Shown here piece after piece: positions 18,723 through 28,213 of a stretch of 64,000 nt of DNA. The stretch covers positions 3,224,001 to 3,288,000 of the forward strand of contig NZ_BSVA01000001.1 of assembly GCF_030161875.1 (NCBI RefSeq), written 5' to 3'. The translations under genes and the position numbers were made by a program. The stretch's first letter is position 1; every line of letters begins with the position of its first letter. This DNA is from Homoserinibacter gongjuensis. Lineage in GTDB: Bacteria; Actinomycetota; Actinomycetes; Actinomycetales; Microbacteriaceae. The notes below the pieces were generated by a model. That model ran no database searches. It saw nothing but the letters and a program-made list of their open reading frames with translations, and was not told the DNA's origin.

Positions 18723-19042
18723 GCCCGATCTATCTGCTGTGCCTGCTGGCCGCGAGCGCGTGCATGGTGCTCGTGGATCGACGCTGGAGGCTGTTCTTCT
18801 GGCGGGACGCGCGCCGTGCGGCGTGGGTGCTCGTGATCGGCGTCGCCCTGCTGCTCGTGGCCGACGTGGTGGGCATCGCGCTCGGGGTGTTCTCGCGCGC
18901 GCCGACCTGGGCCATGACGGGCATCTTGCTGGGGCCGGAGCTCCCGCTCGAGGAGCCGCTGTTCCTCGCGTTCCTGACGTACCTCACGATGAACCTCGTG
19001 GCGATCTTCGAACGCCTGCCGCGACGGGAGCGCGCGCGATGA
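18719..19042 (+). CDS. crtYe: Lycopene cyclase subunit, CrtYe/CrtYg type
   Basis: Small membrane protein (107 residues, three hydrophobic helices) of the heterodimeric C50 carotenoid cyclase family. The conserved acidic motif is PLEEPLFLAFLTYL near residue 78. Two such subunits, encoded side by side, together cyclise the ends of the C50 chain made by the lycopene elongase. ATG 18719 overlaps the crtI stop and the gene overlaps crtYf by four bases. Whether the pair makes epsilon rings (decaprenoxanthin) or gamma rings (sarcinaxanthin) cannot be told from the residues I can see, so the Ye/Yf names are by position. Confidence 0.85.
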   Translation: MSPIYLLCLLAASACMVLVDRRWRLFFWRDARRAAWVLVIGVALLLVADVVGIALGVFSRAPTWAMTGILLGPELPLEEPLFLAFLTYLTMNLVAIFERLPRRERAR

Positions 19043-19362
19043 GCTACCTGCTGCTCGTGGCCGGGTTGCTCGCGATCGCGATCGTGCTGCGCGTCGCGGG
19101 AGCCGCCGCTGCCCGCCGGCGCGGGGAAGGCATCCCAACTCTCCCGACTGTGCTCGCGGGGGTCGTGCTCGTCGCCCTGACCCTCGTGTTCGACAACATC
19201 ATGATCGCCGCCGGGTTGTTCGCCTACGCAGACGCGCACATCTCCGGGCTGCGCATCGGGCTCGTGCCGATCGAAGACCTCTCCTACCCGCTCGCCCTCG
19301 CCATCGCCCTCCCGGGCGTCTGGCAGCTCATCCCCCGCGGGAGGCGCCGTGACGAGGCGTGA
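19039..19362 (+). CDS. crtYf: Lycopene cyclase subunit, CrtYf/CrtYh type
   Basis: Second small membrane subunit of the C50 carotenoid cyclase: 107 residues with three or four helices. Conserved parts are VFDNIMIAAGLFAY and the acidic motif VPIEDLSYPLALAI near residue 85, which parallels PLEEPLF in its partner. Equal lengths and overlapping genes fit an obligate heterodimer. Its 3' end overlaps the next gene by 14 bases if that gene starts at 19349. It is intact. The ring type formed is undetermined, as for crtYe. Confidence 0.85.
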   Translation: MSYLLLVAGLLAIAIVLRVAGAAAARRRGEGIPTLPTVLAGVVLVALTLVFDNIMIAAGLFAYADAHISGLRIGLVPIEDLSYPLALAIALPGVWQLIPRGRRRDEA

Positions 19363-20225
19363 CCGGATGCTGCCGCGCTTGCTGCTCGCCTCGCGGCCGC
19401 TCAGCTGGGTCAACACCGCCTACCCCTTCGGGGCCGCCTACCTGCTGGCGGGCGGCGGTGTCGATGCGCTGTTCGTGGTGGGGGCGATCTTCTTCCTCGT
19501 GCCGTACAACCTCGCGATGTACGGCATCAACGACGTGTTCGACTACGCCTCCGACGCCGTCAACCCGCGCAAAGGCGGCAGCGAAGGGCCCTGCTGCCGC
19601 CGCGCACGCATCGTCGGGTGCTGCTCGCCGCGATCCTCGGCTGCGTTCCGTTCGTGGTGGCGCTCGTGGTGCTCGGCCCGCCCGCATCGTGGGCCGTGCT
19701 CGCCGTGTCGCTCTTCGCCGTCGCCGCCTACTCGATGCCGGGGCTCCGGTTCAAAGAGGTGCCGGTGCTCGACTCGCTCACCTCGAGCACCCACTTCACG
19801 AGCCCCGCCGTCTACGGTCTCGTCGCCGCGGACGCGGCGTGGGATGCCCGCACGGTGATCGTGCTCGTGGCGTTCTTCCTGTGGGGCATGGCGAGCCACG
19901 CGTTCGGTGCCGTGCAAGACATCGTGCCGGATCGCGCGGGGGCATCGCCTCGATCGCGACGGTGCTGGGGGCCGCGTCGACCGTGCGCCTCGCGATCGGC
20001 CTGTGGACCGCCGCGGGGCTCCTCATGCTGCTCACCCCGTTCCCCGCGACGCTCTCGGCGATCCTCGCCGCCCCGTACATCGCGCTCGCCTGGCCGTTCC
20101 GCTCGGTGCCGGATGCCGCATCCGCGTCCGCGAACCGCGGCTGGCGTCGCTTCCTGCTCGTCAACTACCTCGCCGGCTTCGCCGCGACCCTCATCATCAT
20201 CGCGATCATGCTCGGCGTCCGCTGA
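19349..20225 (+). CDS. crtEb: Lycopene elongase / UbiA-family prenyltransferase (two apparent frameshifts)
   Basis: Membrane prenyltransferase that adds C5 units to the ends of lycopene, giving C45 and C50 carotenoids. The UbiA catalytic motifs are YGINDVFDYASD (NDxxDxxxD) and AVQDIVPDRAGG (second Asp motif), in a protein with about eight helices. Two breaks are evident: at GGGCCC 19586-19591 (joining PRKGGSEG to ALLPPRTHRRVLLAAILG) and at GGGGG 19938-19942 (joining PDRAG to GIASIATVLG). Two added bases give about 292 residues, the normal length. GTG 19349 or the in-frame ATG 19367 may be the start. Presence of this gene with crtYe/crtYf is what marks the pathway as C50. Confidence 0.9.
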
Positions 20226-20251
20226 CCTCGCCCCACCTGAAACGGAGAACC

Positions 20252-22393
20252 ATGTCTCACGCCGCCCCGTCCCGCACTCGACGCACGCTGCGCATCCTCA
20301 TCCCCGCGCTGCTCGTGCTGGTGTGGCTCACCGTCGCGGCGATCGGCGGACCGTACTTCGGCAAGGTGAGCGAGGTCTCCTCCAACGACCCGACCGCCTA
20401 CCTGCCGACAACCGCGGAGGCGACCCAGGTGCAGGAGCGCCTGTCGGACTTCCTCGGCACGGATGCGATTCCCGCCGTCGTGCTCGTGCTCGGCAATGGC
20501 ACGCTCAGCGACGCCCAGCTCCAGGAGCTGGAGGCGTGGCCAGACGAACTCGCCGAGCTCGACGGGGTCGTCGGCGAGGTGAGTCCCGCGATCCCCTCCG
20601 AGGATGGCGTGGCCGTGCAGCTCTTCGTACCGATCGACTCGACGGCGAACGTCGGGGAGACGATCGACGGACTGCGCGCCGACCTCGCCGAGCTCGCGCC
20701 GGCGGGCACCGAGGTGTATGTGACGGGACCCGCCGGGTTCACGGGCGACCTCGTCTCGGCGTTCGCGGGCATCGACGGGATCCTGCTGCTCGTGGCGCTG
20801 CTCGCGGTCTTCGTGATCCTCGTGATCGTCTACCGCTCACCCCTGCTCCCCCTCATCGTGCTCTCGACGAGCCTCTTCGCGTTGTGCGCGGCGCTCCTGA
20901 CGGTGTGGTGGATCGCCAAGGCGGGCGTCTTCCCACTCAGCGGGCAGACGCAGGGCATCCTGTTCATCCTCGTGATCGGCGCGGCGACCGACTACTCGCT
21001 GCTCTACATCGCGCGGTATCGAGAAGCGCTGCGCCATCACGAGACGCGGGCGCAGGCGACGCGCGCCGCGGTCCGGGGATCCCTCGAGCCGATCCTCGCC
21101 TCGGGGGGCACCGTGATCGCGGGCCTGCTCATGCTGCTCCTGAGCGAGCTCGAGTCGAACCGGGCACTCGGTCCGATCGCCTCGATCGGCATCGTGTTCG
21201 CCATCCTCGCGGCGCTCACGCTGCTTCCGGCCCTGCTCGCCCTCGTCGGCCGTGTGGCGTTCTGGCCGCTCATGCCGCGCTACGACACCGCCGACGTGAA
21301 CGCCGACCCCACCCCCACCAGGGGCATCTGGGCGCGGGTGCCGCGCTTCGTCGAGCGCCGCGCGCGCCCCATCTGGATCATCTCGGTGCTCGCCCTGCTG
21401 CTCGCGAGCCTCGGCGTGCTGCAGCTCAAGGCCGACGGCGTGCCGCAGAGCGAGCTCGTGCTCGGCGGCTCGGAGGCGCGCACCGGTCAGCAGCTGCTGA
21501 GCGAGCACTTCCCGGGCGGCTCGGGCAGCCCCGTGTACGTGATCACCGACGAGAGTCGGCTGCAGGAGGTGGCCGACCTCATCCTCGCCGACTCCCGTAT
21601 CGAGTCGGTCGCCGTCTCGAGCGAGGACTCCCCCAGCGGCAGCGTGCCGGTGACGGATGACGGGGTGCAGCCGCTCTTCCCGGGTGCCCCGGCATCCGAT
21701 CCGACGGTGAGCGACGGTGAGGTGCTGTTGCAGGGAACCCTCGCGGTGGCACCCGACTCGGCCGAGGCCGAAGACACGGTGCGGGAGCTGCGCACGGCCG
21801 TCGGCGACGAGGCGCTCGTCGGCGGCACGACGGCCACCGCGGTCGACACCGAGGCGGCCTCGATCCGGGATCGCACGCTCATCATCCCGCTCGTGCTGCT
21901 CGTGATCCTCGTGATCCTCATGCTGCTGCTGCGGGCGATCGTCGCCCCGCTGCTGCTCGTCGGCACCGTCGTGCTGTCGTTCGCGGCGACGATGGGCGTC
22001 GCGGCGCTCGTGTTCAACCACGTGTTCCAGATGCCGGGAGCGGACCCCGCGGTGCCCCTCTTCGGATTCGTGTTCCTCGTGGCGCTCGGCATCGACTACA
22101 ACATCTTCCTCATGACGCGCGTGCGCGAGGAGGCCCTCAAGGTCGGCGCGCGCGCCGGCATGTCGCGCGGTCTCGGCATCACCGGCGGTGTCATCACCTC
22201 GGCGGGCGTCGTGCTCGCGACGACCTTCGCGGCGCTCTCGGTGATCCCGATCCTGTTCCTGCTGCAGCTCGCCTTCATCGTGGCGTTCGGGGTGCTGCTC
22301 GACACGATCCTCGTGCGTTCGCTGCTCGTGCCGGCGCTCGGCCATGAGCTCGGCCGCGCGATGTGGTGGCCCGCACGCAAGATCCGCTCCTAG
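20252..22393 (+). CDS. MMPL/RND-family membrane transporter of the carotenoid operon
   Basis: 713-residue RND-type protein with two repeats, each one helix, an extracytoplasmic domain and about five helices. Typical segments are FILVIGAATDYSLLYIARYR in the first half and FVFLVALGIDYNIFLMTRVR in the second; the GxxxDY pair is the proton-relay region of MMPL proteins. It is intact, with ATG 20252 and GGAG upstream, 26 bases after crtEb. In C. glutamicum an MMPL-type gene is embedded in the crt operon, so an association with carotenoid or precursor lipid handling is plausible, though the substrate has not been shown by anything in this sequence. Confidence 0.88.
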   Translation: MSHAAPSRTRRTLRILIPALLVLVWLTVAAIGGPYFGKVSEVSSNDPTAYLPTTAEATQVQERLSDFLGTDAIPAVVLVLGNGTLSDAQLQELEAWPDELAELDGVVGEVSPAIPSEDGVAVQLFVPIDSTANVGETIDGLRADLAELAPAGTEVYVTGPAGFTGDLVSAFAGIDGILLLVALLAVFVILVIVYRSPLLPLIVLSTSLFALCAALLTVWWIAKAGVFPLSGQTQGILFILVIGAATDYSLLYIARYREALRHHETRAQATRAAVRGSLEPILASGGTVIAGLLMLLLSELESNRALGPIASIGIVFAILAALTLLPALLALVGRVAFWPLMPRYDTADVNADPTPTRGIWARVPRFVERRARPIWIISVLALLLASLGVLQLKADGVPQSELVLGGSEARTGQQLLSEHFPGGSGSPVYVITDESRLQEVADLILADSRIESVAVSSEDSPSGSVPVTDDGVQPLFPGAPASDPTVSDGEVLLQGTLAVAPDSAEAEDTVRELRTAVGDEALVGGTTATAVDTEAASIRDRTLIIPLVLLVILVILMLLLRAIVAPLLLVGTVVLSFAATMGVAALVFNHVFQMPGADPAVPLFGFVFLVALGIDYNIFLMTRVREEALKVGARAGMSRGLGITGGVITSAGVVLATTFAALSVIPILFLLQLAFIVAFGVLLDTILVRSLLVPALGHELGRAMWWPARKIRS

Positions 22394-22403
22394 GGGGTCG
22401 CAC

Positions 22404-22838
22404 ATGAGGCTCTGGTCGCTGCACCCGCGGTTCCTCGATCGGCAGGGCCTCACGGCGTGCTGGCGCGAGGCCCTGCTCGCCCAAGCCGTGCTCGCGGGCA
22501 CGACGCGCGGCTACACGCGGCATCCGCAGCTCGAGCGGTTCCGCGAGCACCCCGATGCGCTCGGGCTGGTGGGTGCGTACCTCTCAGGCGTCGCGGATGA
22601 GGCGACCGCGCGCGGCTACCGCTTCGACCGCGACCGCATCCGGATGCCCGCGGATGCTGTGGGGCGCCTCGAGGTGACCGACGGGCAGCTGGCCCTCGAA
22701 TGGCGCCATCTGCTCGCCAAGCTCGAGATGCGCAGCCCCGGACTCGCGGAACGGGTGCAGCACGCGGAGCCCGCACCGCATCCGCTCTTCCGCGTCGTGC
22801 CGGGTCCCGTCGCTGCCTGGGAACGGGCCGGAGACTAG
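22404..22838 (+). CDS. Pyrimidine dimer DNA glycosylase / endonuclease V-like
   Basis: 144-residue protein matching the Pyr_excise family: MRLWSLHPRFLDRQGLTACW at the N-terminus and WREALLAQAVL, the conserved opening of this family, whose phage T4 member excises UV-induced dimers. The middle segment VTDGQLALEWRHLLAKLEMR is also typical. ATG 22404 lies ten bases after the MMPL stop, so it may be co-transcribed with the carotenoid operon; pairing UV repair with photoprotective pigment would make sense, but this is inference. Its stop codon overlaps the stop of the convergent TetR gene through a shared CTAG at 22835-22838. Confidence 0.8.
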   Translation: MRLWSLHPRFLDRQGLTACWREALLAQAVLAGTTRGYTRHPQLERFREHPDALGLVGAYLSGVADEATARGYRFDRDRIRMPADAVGRLEVTDGQLALEWRHLLAKLEMRSPGLAERVQHAEPAPHPLFRVVPGPVAAWERAGD

Positions 22839-23448
22839 GGCGCCAGGAGGCGGCACAGGGAGTCGACGACCCCCGCCGGAACCGCTCCGTACAGGCGATG
22901 GTGCAACTCGACGCCCTCCACATGGGAGAACACGATGCCGGCGAGCTCGTCGACGCTGAGATCGCGGCGCACCATGCCGCGCGCATCGAGCGCGTTCACG
23001 AAACTGCGCAGTTCGGCGAGCCACGCGGGGTAGAGCGCGGCGAGTTGCGCGGGGTAGTCCCCTTGCCGTTGAGCGACTGCACGAATTCGACGATGAGCGC
23101 GAGCCAGAGCGCGGTGCCCCCGTCGGCGCGCATCGCGAGTACGCGCAGCGCCGCGCCGATGACCTCGGCGAGCGTCACGTGCGCCGGATCCTCGGCGACG
23201 GTCCACCAGTCGTCGCGGGCCTCTCGGCGGTGGCGCAGCACGGCGAGGAAGAAGTCCTCCTTGCCGGAGAAATGGAAATAGAACGCGCCGCGCGTCAGCC
23301 CGCTGTCGCGGACGATGTCTTCGACGGTCGTGGCCGCGTAGCCCTTGATCGGGAAGCGCTCCACCCCGAGCCGCAGCAGCTCCCGACGTGTCGCCTCCCG
23401 ACGGAGGTCGAACTTGGTGGGAGCGTCACGGCCCCGCGCTGCGGTCAT
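22835..23448 (-). CDS. TetR-family transcriptional regulator (one apparent frameshift)
   Basis: One-component repressor. The N-terminal helix-turn-helix is TVEDIVRDSGLTRGAFYFHF followed by SGKEDFFLAVL, the strongest TetR signature; the rest is the ligand and dimer domain. The frame breaks at the CCCC run 23059-23062 (GGGG on the coding strand); one added G joins QSLNGKG to DYPAQLAALYPAWL and gives 204 residues, standard for TetR. ATG 23448 has GGAGG upstream. A longer frame reaching 23595 would read through the tRNA gene and is not used. No obvious target gene is adjacent apart from the convergent repair gene, so the regulon is unknown. Confidence 0.87.
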
Positions 23449-23550
23449 GCCTCCACTGTAGGCGCGAGCCGCGAGCTTTCGACGGACCCGATACTCGGCA
23501 GCCGGATGGGCGTGCGCACCTCTTCGGCGGTGATGCCTCGACTCACGAAA

Positions 23551-23626
23551 TGGTGGATCTGAGGGGACTCGAACCCCTGACCCCCTGCATGCCATGCAGG
23601 TGCGCTACCAGCTGCGCCACAGACCC
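23551..23626 (-). tRNA. tRNA-Ala, anticodon GGC
   Basis: A 76-base cloverleaf. The acceptor stem pairs GGGTCTG with CAGATCC (one G-U), followed by discriminator A and an encoded CCA. The anticodon stem is CCTGC/GCAGG with loop ATGGCAT, giving anticodon GGC for the alanine codon GCC. The T arm contains GGTTCGAGTCC and the D arm GCGCAGCTGGTAGCGC. It sits just downstream of rsfS on the same strand. Confidence 0.96.
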
Positions 23627-23665
23627 GCGCTGACCTCCGTCGCCGGAGACAACTCGACAAGATTA

Positions 23666-24058
23666 CTACACTTCCGACGGCTCCACAGACGGCTGCGCGG
23701 GCGTCAGATCGATCGGGATGACCGGCGCGTCCTTCCAGAGTCGCTCGAGCGAGTAGTACTGACGGTCTTCCTGGTGGAAGACGTGCACGACGAGATCGCC
23801 GAAGTCGAGCAGCACCCAGCGGCCCTCGCTGCGCCCCTCGCGACGCAGCGGCTTCGCGCCCGCCTCGAGGAGCGCATCCTCGATGCCGCCCGCGATCGCG
23901 AGCACGTTGCGCTCGTTGTCGCCCGTCGCGAGCAGGAATGCGTCGGTCAGCGGCAGCGGCCCGGACACGTCGAGCGCGACGAGATCCTCGGCCTTCTTGT
24001 CGTCGGCAGCGCGCGCAGCGATGGCGACGAGTTCACGGGCACGGTCGGATGCGGTCAC
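23666..24058 (-). CDS. rsfS: Ribosomal silencing factor RsfS
   Basis: 130-residue RsfS (Iojap family) protein that binds ribosomal protein uL14 and blocks subunit joining, slowing translation under nutrient limitation. Family features: DKKAEDLVALDVSG near the N-terminus, NVLAIAGGIEDALLEAG, and the core GRWVLLDFGDLVVHVFHQED, ending in YYSLERLWKDAP. It is intact. Its position downstream of nadD, with one proline-rich gene between, matches the nadD-rsfS linkage common in Actinobacteria. The tRNA-Ala follows 39 bases after the stop. Confidence 0.94.
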   Translation of the reverse strand: MTASDRARELVAIAARAADDKKAEDLVALDVSGPLPLTDAFLLATGDNERNVLAIAGGIEDALLEAGAKPLRREGRSEGRWVLLDFGDLVVHVFHQEDRQYYSLERLWKDAPVIPIDLTPAQPSVEPSEV

Positions 24059-24115
24059 AGGCTCTTCCGGGTCAGGTTCAGGGGGTCGGCGTCTGGGGTG
24101 TCACGGTCACGAGTG

Positions 24116-26079
24116 TCAGTTCAGCACGCCCTGCGTGAGCGCCACCACGAGCAACGTCACGACGACGACAGCCATTCCGGCGGCCGACACGATGAGCACG
24201 GTCAGCGCGCGGTTGCTGCGCTTGGGCTTGATGTTGCCGATGATCTCGCGCGAGGAGGTGTGCGTGCTGACGGCGCGCATCGCTCGGACGGGCTGCGAGT
24301 CGGTCGACACGACCTGCTGGTCGCCCGGGTCGAGCAGGTTGTCGAGATCCGACTCGTCCAGCTGGGCGGGCAGCGCACCGGTGGATGCGAGGCTCGCGGG
24401 CAGCGAGATCGTTCCGGTCACGATGACCTCGCCCGTGCTGCGCACGGTGCCCATGATGAGGTCCGAGTTGGGCACCTCGGGCAGCACGAGCGCGTTGGCG
24501 GTGGCCGAGCCCACACCCACGTCGCGCGTGAGCGACCCCGTGGGGGCTGCGCCTCGTCGTCGAGCTCCGCCTGCCGCGACCAGTGGTTGCGCGGGCGCTC
24601 ACCGACGGGGGCTGCGACGTGCTCGCGGCCGCCTCGGGTTGCTGCGGGGCGGGCGGCGCCCAGGACGGGTCGGGCGGAAGCGGAACCGAGGCGGGCGCGT
24701 CGGTGGCGGTCGGCGGCGCAGCGACGGGCGGAGGGCTCACCGGCTCGGGCGCGATGGGCTCGGGCGCGACGGGCTCGGAGGCGATCGGCTGGGCCGCGAT
24801 GGGCTCGGCCGCGATCGGCTCAGGCGCGATCGGCTCGGCCGCGATGGGCCACTGCGGTGCCGGAGCATCCTGCGGGGCGTCCACGGGGGCGCCGAGAGCA
24901 GCGATGTGAAGTCGGTGGGGGCCGCGGGCTCCGGCGTCGCCACCTCGGGCGCGGGAACGGGTGCGGCCGAGCCGGTCGCCTGTCCGCCGGGGGTCAGGCC
25001 GCCCCACGGCGGAAGCACGGGCTCGGACGGCTCGGGCGCCGCCGTGCCCCAGGCGGGCGGCGGGGGCGTCGCGGGAGCGGGAGGCGCGGTATGCGCCGCG
25101 TCGTCGGGCGGGGCGGCGGGAGCCGGACGCTCGAACACCGGCGGCTCGGGAGTCGGATCGGAGACGACCGGCACGGCACCGCTCTGCGCACGGAAGAACG
25201 CTTCGAGGCTCGCCACGGCATCCGTCTCGGGCGCCTCCGGCTCGACGAGCGGTGGCGGCGTTGCGGGCGTCGCCTGGGCGGCGGGCGGCGCGGATGCGAC
25301 GGGCGGAGCGGACGCGGCCTGCTGCGGCACGAACGGTGCGAGCCACGAGGGGGCCGCCTCGGGTGCCTGCTCGGCGAGAGGGGGCGCGGCGGCAGGGGGT
25401 GCGCCCGTCGGAGGCGCGGCAACTGGAGGTGCGGATGCTTGCGGGGGCACGGGTGTCACGGGAGCCTGCGATGCCTGCTGCTCGCGCTCCTGCTGCTCGC
25501 GCAAGGCGCGCAGTTCGCGACGGCTCATCGTGCCCTCGGGGTGCGCCGTCACGGGCGGCGCCGACGCAACGGGCGGCGCCGACGCAACAGGCGGCGCGGA
25601 CGCAGGGGCCGCGTACGCCGGCGACGCGGAGCCGAGCGGAGGCGAGACCACGGGCGGACGGTACTCGGGAGGCGCCGAGGCAGCGGGCTCGGGGACGGGA
25701 GCCGAGGACGGCGTCTGGTCGGGCCTGTTCTGCGTGCGGTAGTCGAGATCGGCCGGCTCTGCGGCGGGGGCCACGGGTGACGCGCGGCGCGCCGACCCTC
25801 GGGGCTGAAGTCGCGGTAGCGGAAGCCCGCCTCGGCCTCCTGCGCGGTGGCGGGCGGCGTCGTCGGCTGTGCAACCGGCGTGTCGTAGTGCGGAAGCGGG
25901 GCGCGGCCCTGCGTGACGTAGTTCAGCGGCTCGGGGGCGGCATCCGGGGCCACGGGGGCGTTCGAGTCGCCGCTCGCCTGCTGATCGTGCGACGCGGCGG
26001 CCTCCGCGGCGCGCGCAGCCTCGGCTTCGCGCTCCCGGATCTCACGCCGGGAAAGCGGCTGATCCTGGTAGGTCGTCAT
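24116..26079 (-). CDS. Proline/alanine-rich membrane-anchored protein between nadD and rsfS (four apparent frameshifts)
   Basis: ATG 26079 overlaps the nadD stop (ATGA). The start is a charged helix with [20 protein letters not shown]; a similar [17 protein letters not shown] recurs mid-protein. Most of the rest is low-complexity Pro/Ala, including IAxEPIAPEP-type repeats near coding position 24780. A conserved region ([20 protein letters not shown]) precedes one C-terminal helix, [20 protein letters not shown]. Breaks lie at 25796-25798, 24885-24889, 24607-24611 and 24542-24546, all G/C runs; four added bases give 655 residues. I do not recognise a named family. Topology suggests a long disordered cytosolic region held at the membrane. 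The low complexity makes exact break positions less certain than in other genes. Confidence 0.78.
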
Positions 26080-26681
26080 GTCGTAGAACTCCGATAGAGG
26101 TGGTGCTTGGAGATGTACTGCACAACACCGTCGGGGACCAAGTACCACACCGGGTAACCCCGGCCGACTCGCTCACGGCATTCCGTGGAGGAGATCGCCA
26201 GGGCGGGCACTTCGAGCGAGCTTACGCCAGCCTCCGGCAATCCGCGAACGTCCAGGGCATGTCCTGGGCGAGATACCGCCACAAAATGTGCCAATTCCCA
26301 GAGTTCTCCCACGTCCTTCCACTGCACGATCTGCGCCACGGCATCCGCGCCCGTGATGAAGAACAACTCGGCGTCGGGACGTTGAGCCCGCAGGTCGCGC
26401 AGCGTGTCGATCGTGTAGGTGGGGCCGTCGCGGTCGATGTCGACCCGGCTGACGGTGAATCGCGGGTTGGATGCGGTGGCCACGACCGTCATCAGGTACC
26501 GGTGCTCGGCCTCGGTGACGTCGGCCTTCATCCACGGCTCACCGGTCGGCACGAAGACGACCTCGTCGAGGTCGAAGGTCTGCTGCACCTCGCTCGCGGC
26601 CACGAGGTGGCCGTTGTGCACGGGGTCGAAGGTGCCACCCATCACCCCGATACGCGGTCGGCGGGCGGCTCCTTCGCTCAC
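26076..26681 (-). CDS. nadD: Nicotinate-nucleotide adenylyltransferase
   Basis: Transfers AMP from ATP to nicotinate mononucleotide to make deamido-NAD in NAD biosynthesis. The nucleotidyltransferase motif [15 protein letters not shown] is at residue 15, with the catalytic HxGH-type His residues. The C-terminal [13 protein letters not shown] is the ISSTxIR motif. 201 residues, intact. The stop overlaps the start of the proline-rich gene. The neighbouring rsfS, obgE and proBA order is typical for Actinobacteria and supports the call. Confidence 0.95.
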   Translation of the reverse strand: MSEGAARRPRIGVMGGTFDPVHNGHLVAASEVQQTFDLDEVVFVPTGEPWMKADVTEAEHRYLMTVVATASNPRFTVSRVDIDRDGPTYTIDTLRDLRAQRPDAELFFITGADAVAQIVQWKDVGELWELAHFVAVSRPGHALDVRGLPEAGVSSLEVPALAISSTECRERVGRGYPVWYLVPDGVVQYISKHHLYRSSTT

Positions 26682-26691
26682 AGGCGTGAGC

Positions 26692-26910
26692 CTAGTGGGC
26701 CGCGCCGCTCGGTCCGTGGCTGACGTGGCCGTGGTCGTTCGGGTCCTGGTTGATGGTCTTGTCGCCGTGGCGGTTGGTGACGTCGCGGTAGCTGTAGGTC
26801 ACGAAGGCGAGCACGAGGAAGATCGCAGCGGCGATCGCGGCGAACACCCACGGCGGCGCGACGAGGGGCGCGAGTTCTTCGTGGGTCTCAGCGAGGAGCG
26901 TGCTCAGCAT
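26692..26910 (-). CDS. Small single-helix membrane protein
   Basis: 72-residue protein with one transmembrane helix, [20 protein letters not shown], then a hydrophilic His-rich tail ([20 protein letters not shown]). No catalytic motif is visible. It lies between proA and nadD on the same strand, 28 bases downstream of proA and ten upstream of nadD, so it is probably in that operon. I recognise it only as a small protein often seen in this neighbourhood; its function is unknown. The tail could bind metal, but this is speculation. Confidence 0.75.
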   Translation of the reverse strand: MLSTLLAETHEELAPLVAPPWVFAAIAAAIFLVLAFVTYSYRDVTNRHGDKTINQDPNDHGHVSHGPSGAAH

Positions 26911-26938
26911 GCCACCGAGTCTAGCCGGATACGGGGCC

Positions 26939-28213
26939 TCAGCCCCTCACCTGGCCCTCGCCGCGCACGATCCATTTGGTGCTCGTGAGCTCGGGCAGTC
27001 CCATGGGGCCGCGCGCATGCAGCTTCTGCGTCGAGATGCCCACCTCGGCGCCGAAGCCGAACTCGCCGCCGTCGGTGAATCGGGTCGACGCGTTCACCAT
27101 CACGACCGCCGAATCCACCTCGGCGAGGAACCGGTTGGCGGTCGCCATGTCGTTCGTGACGATCGACTCGGTGTGGTGCGTCGAGTAGCGGCGAATGTGG
27201 TCGAGCGCGTCGTCGAGGTCGTCGACGACCTTGACGTTCAGATCGAGGCTCATGTGCTCGAGCGCCCAGTCCTCGTCGCTCGTCGGCAGCGCCTCGGGGT
27301 AGAGCTCGCGCGTGCGCTCGTCGCCGTGGATCGTGACGCCGTTCTCGGTGAGCGCCTTCAGCACGGGCGGCAGCAGCCGCTCGGCGGCATCCGTGTCGAC
27401 CAGGAGCGTCTCGAGGGCGTTGCACACGCTCGGCCGCTGCACCTTCGAGTTGACGGCGATCTCGGCCGCCATCTCGGCATCCGCGGTCCTGTCGAGGAAG
27501 ACGTGCACGACGCCCGCGCCCGTCTCGATCACCGGCACCTTCGACTCGCGCACGACCGTGTCGATCAGCTGCGCGGAGCCGCGCGGGATGAGCACGTCGA
27601 CGAAGCCACGCGCCTGCATGAGCTGCGTCGCACCCTCGCGACCGAACTCGTCGATCGTCTGCACGGCATCCGCGGGCAGCCCCACCGAGGCCAGCGCCTC
27701 CTGGATGAGCGCCACGAGCACGCGGTTGGTGTTCTCGGCCGCCGACCCGCCGCGCAGCACGACGGCGTTGCCCGACTTGAGGGCGAGCGCGGCGATGTCG
27801 ATCGTCACGTTGGGGCGGGCCTCGTAGATGGCGCCGACGACACCGAAGGGCACGCGCACCTGGGTGAGCTGCAGACCGTTCGGCAGTGTCGACCCGCGCA
27901 GCACGGTGCCCACGGGGTCGGGGAGCGCGATGACCTCGCGCGTCGCGGCTGCGAGTCCGGCGAGCCGGTCGGGGTCGAGACGCAGGCGGTCCTGCAGACC
28001 CTGCGACATGCCGCTCTCGCGTCCGTTCGCGAGGTCGAGCTCGTTCGCGGGGAGGATGCGGTCGGCGGCGGTTCCGACCGCCTGGGCGATGGCTTCGAGT
28101 CCGGCGTTCTTCTGCGAGGTGGAGGCCTGCGCGAGCGCGATGGATGCCGTGCGCGCGGCGACGAGTTTGTCGTCGAGGCTGAGCTTCTCCGAGGGAGCGG
28201 TCGTGGCGGGCAT
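26939..28213 (-). CDS. proA: Gamma-glutamyl phosphate reductase
   Basis: Second step of proline synthesis: NADPH reduction of gamma-glutamyl phosphate to glutamate semialdehyde. An aldehyde-dehydrogenase-fold protein of 424 residues. The catalytic Cys is in VQRPSVCNALETLLVD near residue 270; VPFGVVGAIYEARPNVTID is the cofactor-binding segment and GAEVGISTQKLHARGPMGL the family C-terminal signature. It is intact. It is separated from proB upstream by a 316-base non-coding stretch full of short inverted motifs, so it may have its own promoter there. Confidence 0.95.
   Translation of the reverse strand: MPATTAPSEKLSLDDKLVAARTASIALAQASTSQKNAGLEAIAQAVGTAADRILPANELDLANGRESGMSQGLQDRLRLDPDRLAGLAAATREVIALPDPVGTVLRGSTLPNGLQLTQVRVPFGVVGAIYEARPNVTIDIAALALKSGNAVVLRGGSAAENTNRVLVALIQEALASVGLPADAVQTIDEFGREGATQLMQARGFVDVLIPRGSAQLIDTVVRESKVPVIETGAGVVHVFLDRTADAEMAAEIAVNSKVQRPSVCNALETLLVDTDAAERLLPPVLKALTENGVTIHGDERTRELYPEALPTSDEDWALEHMSLDLNVKVVDDLDDALDHIRRYSTHHTESIVTNDMATANRFLAEVDSAVVMVNASTRFTDGGEFGFGAEVGISTQKLHARGPMGLPELTSTKWIVRGEGQVRG

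Noticed and set aside
22996..23595. Longer TetR-type reading frame starting at 23595
   Set aside because: It reads through the tRNA-Ala gene, and ATG 23448 has a good ribosome site just before the helix-turn-helix.
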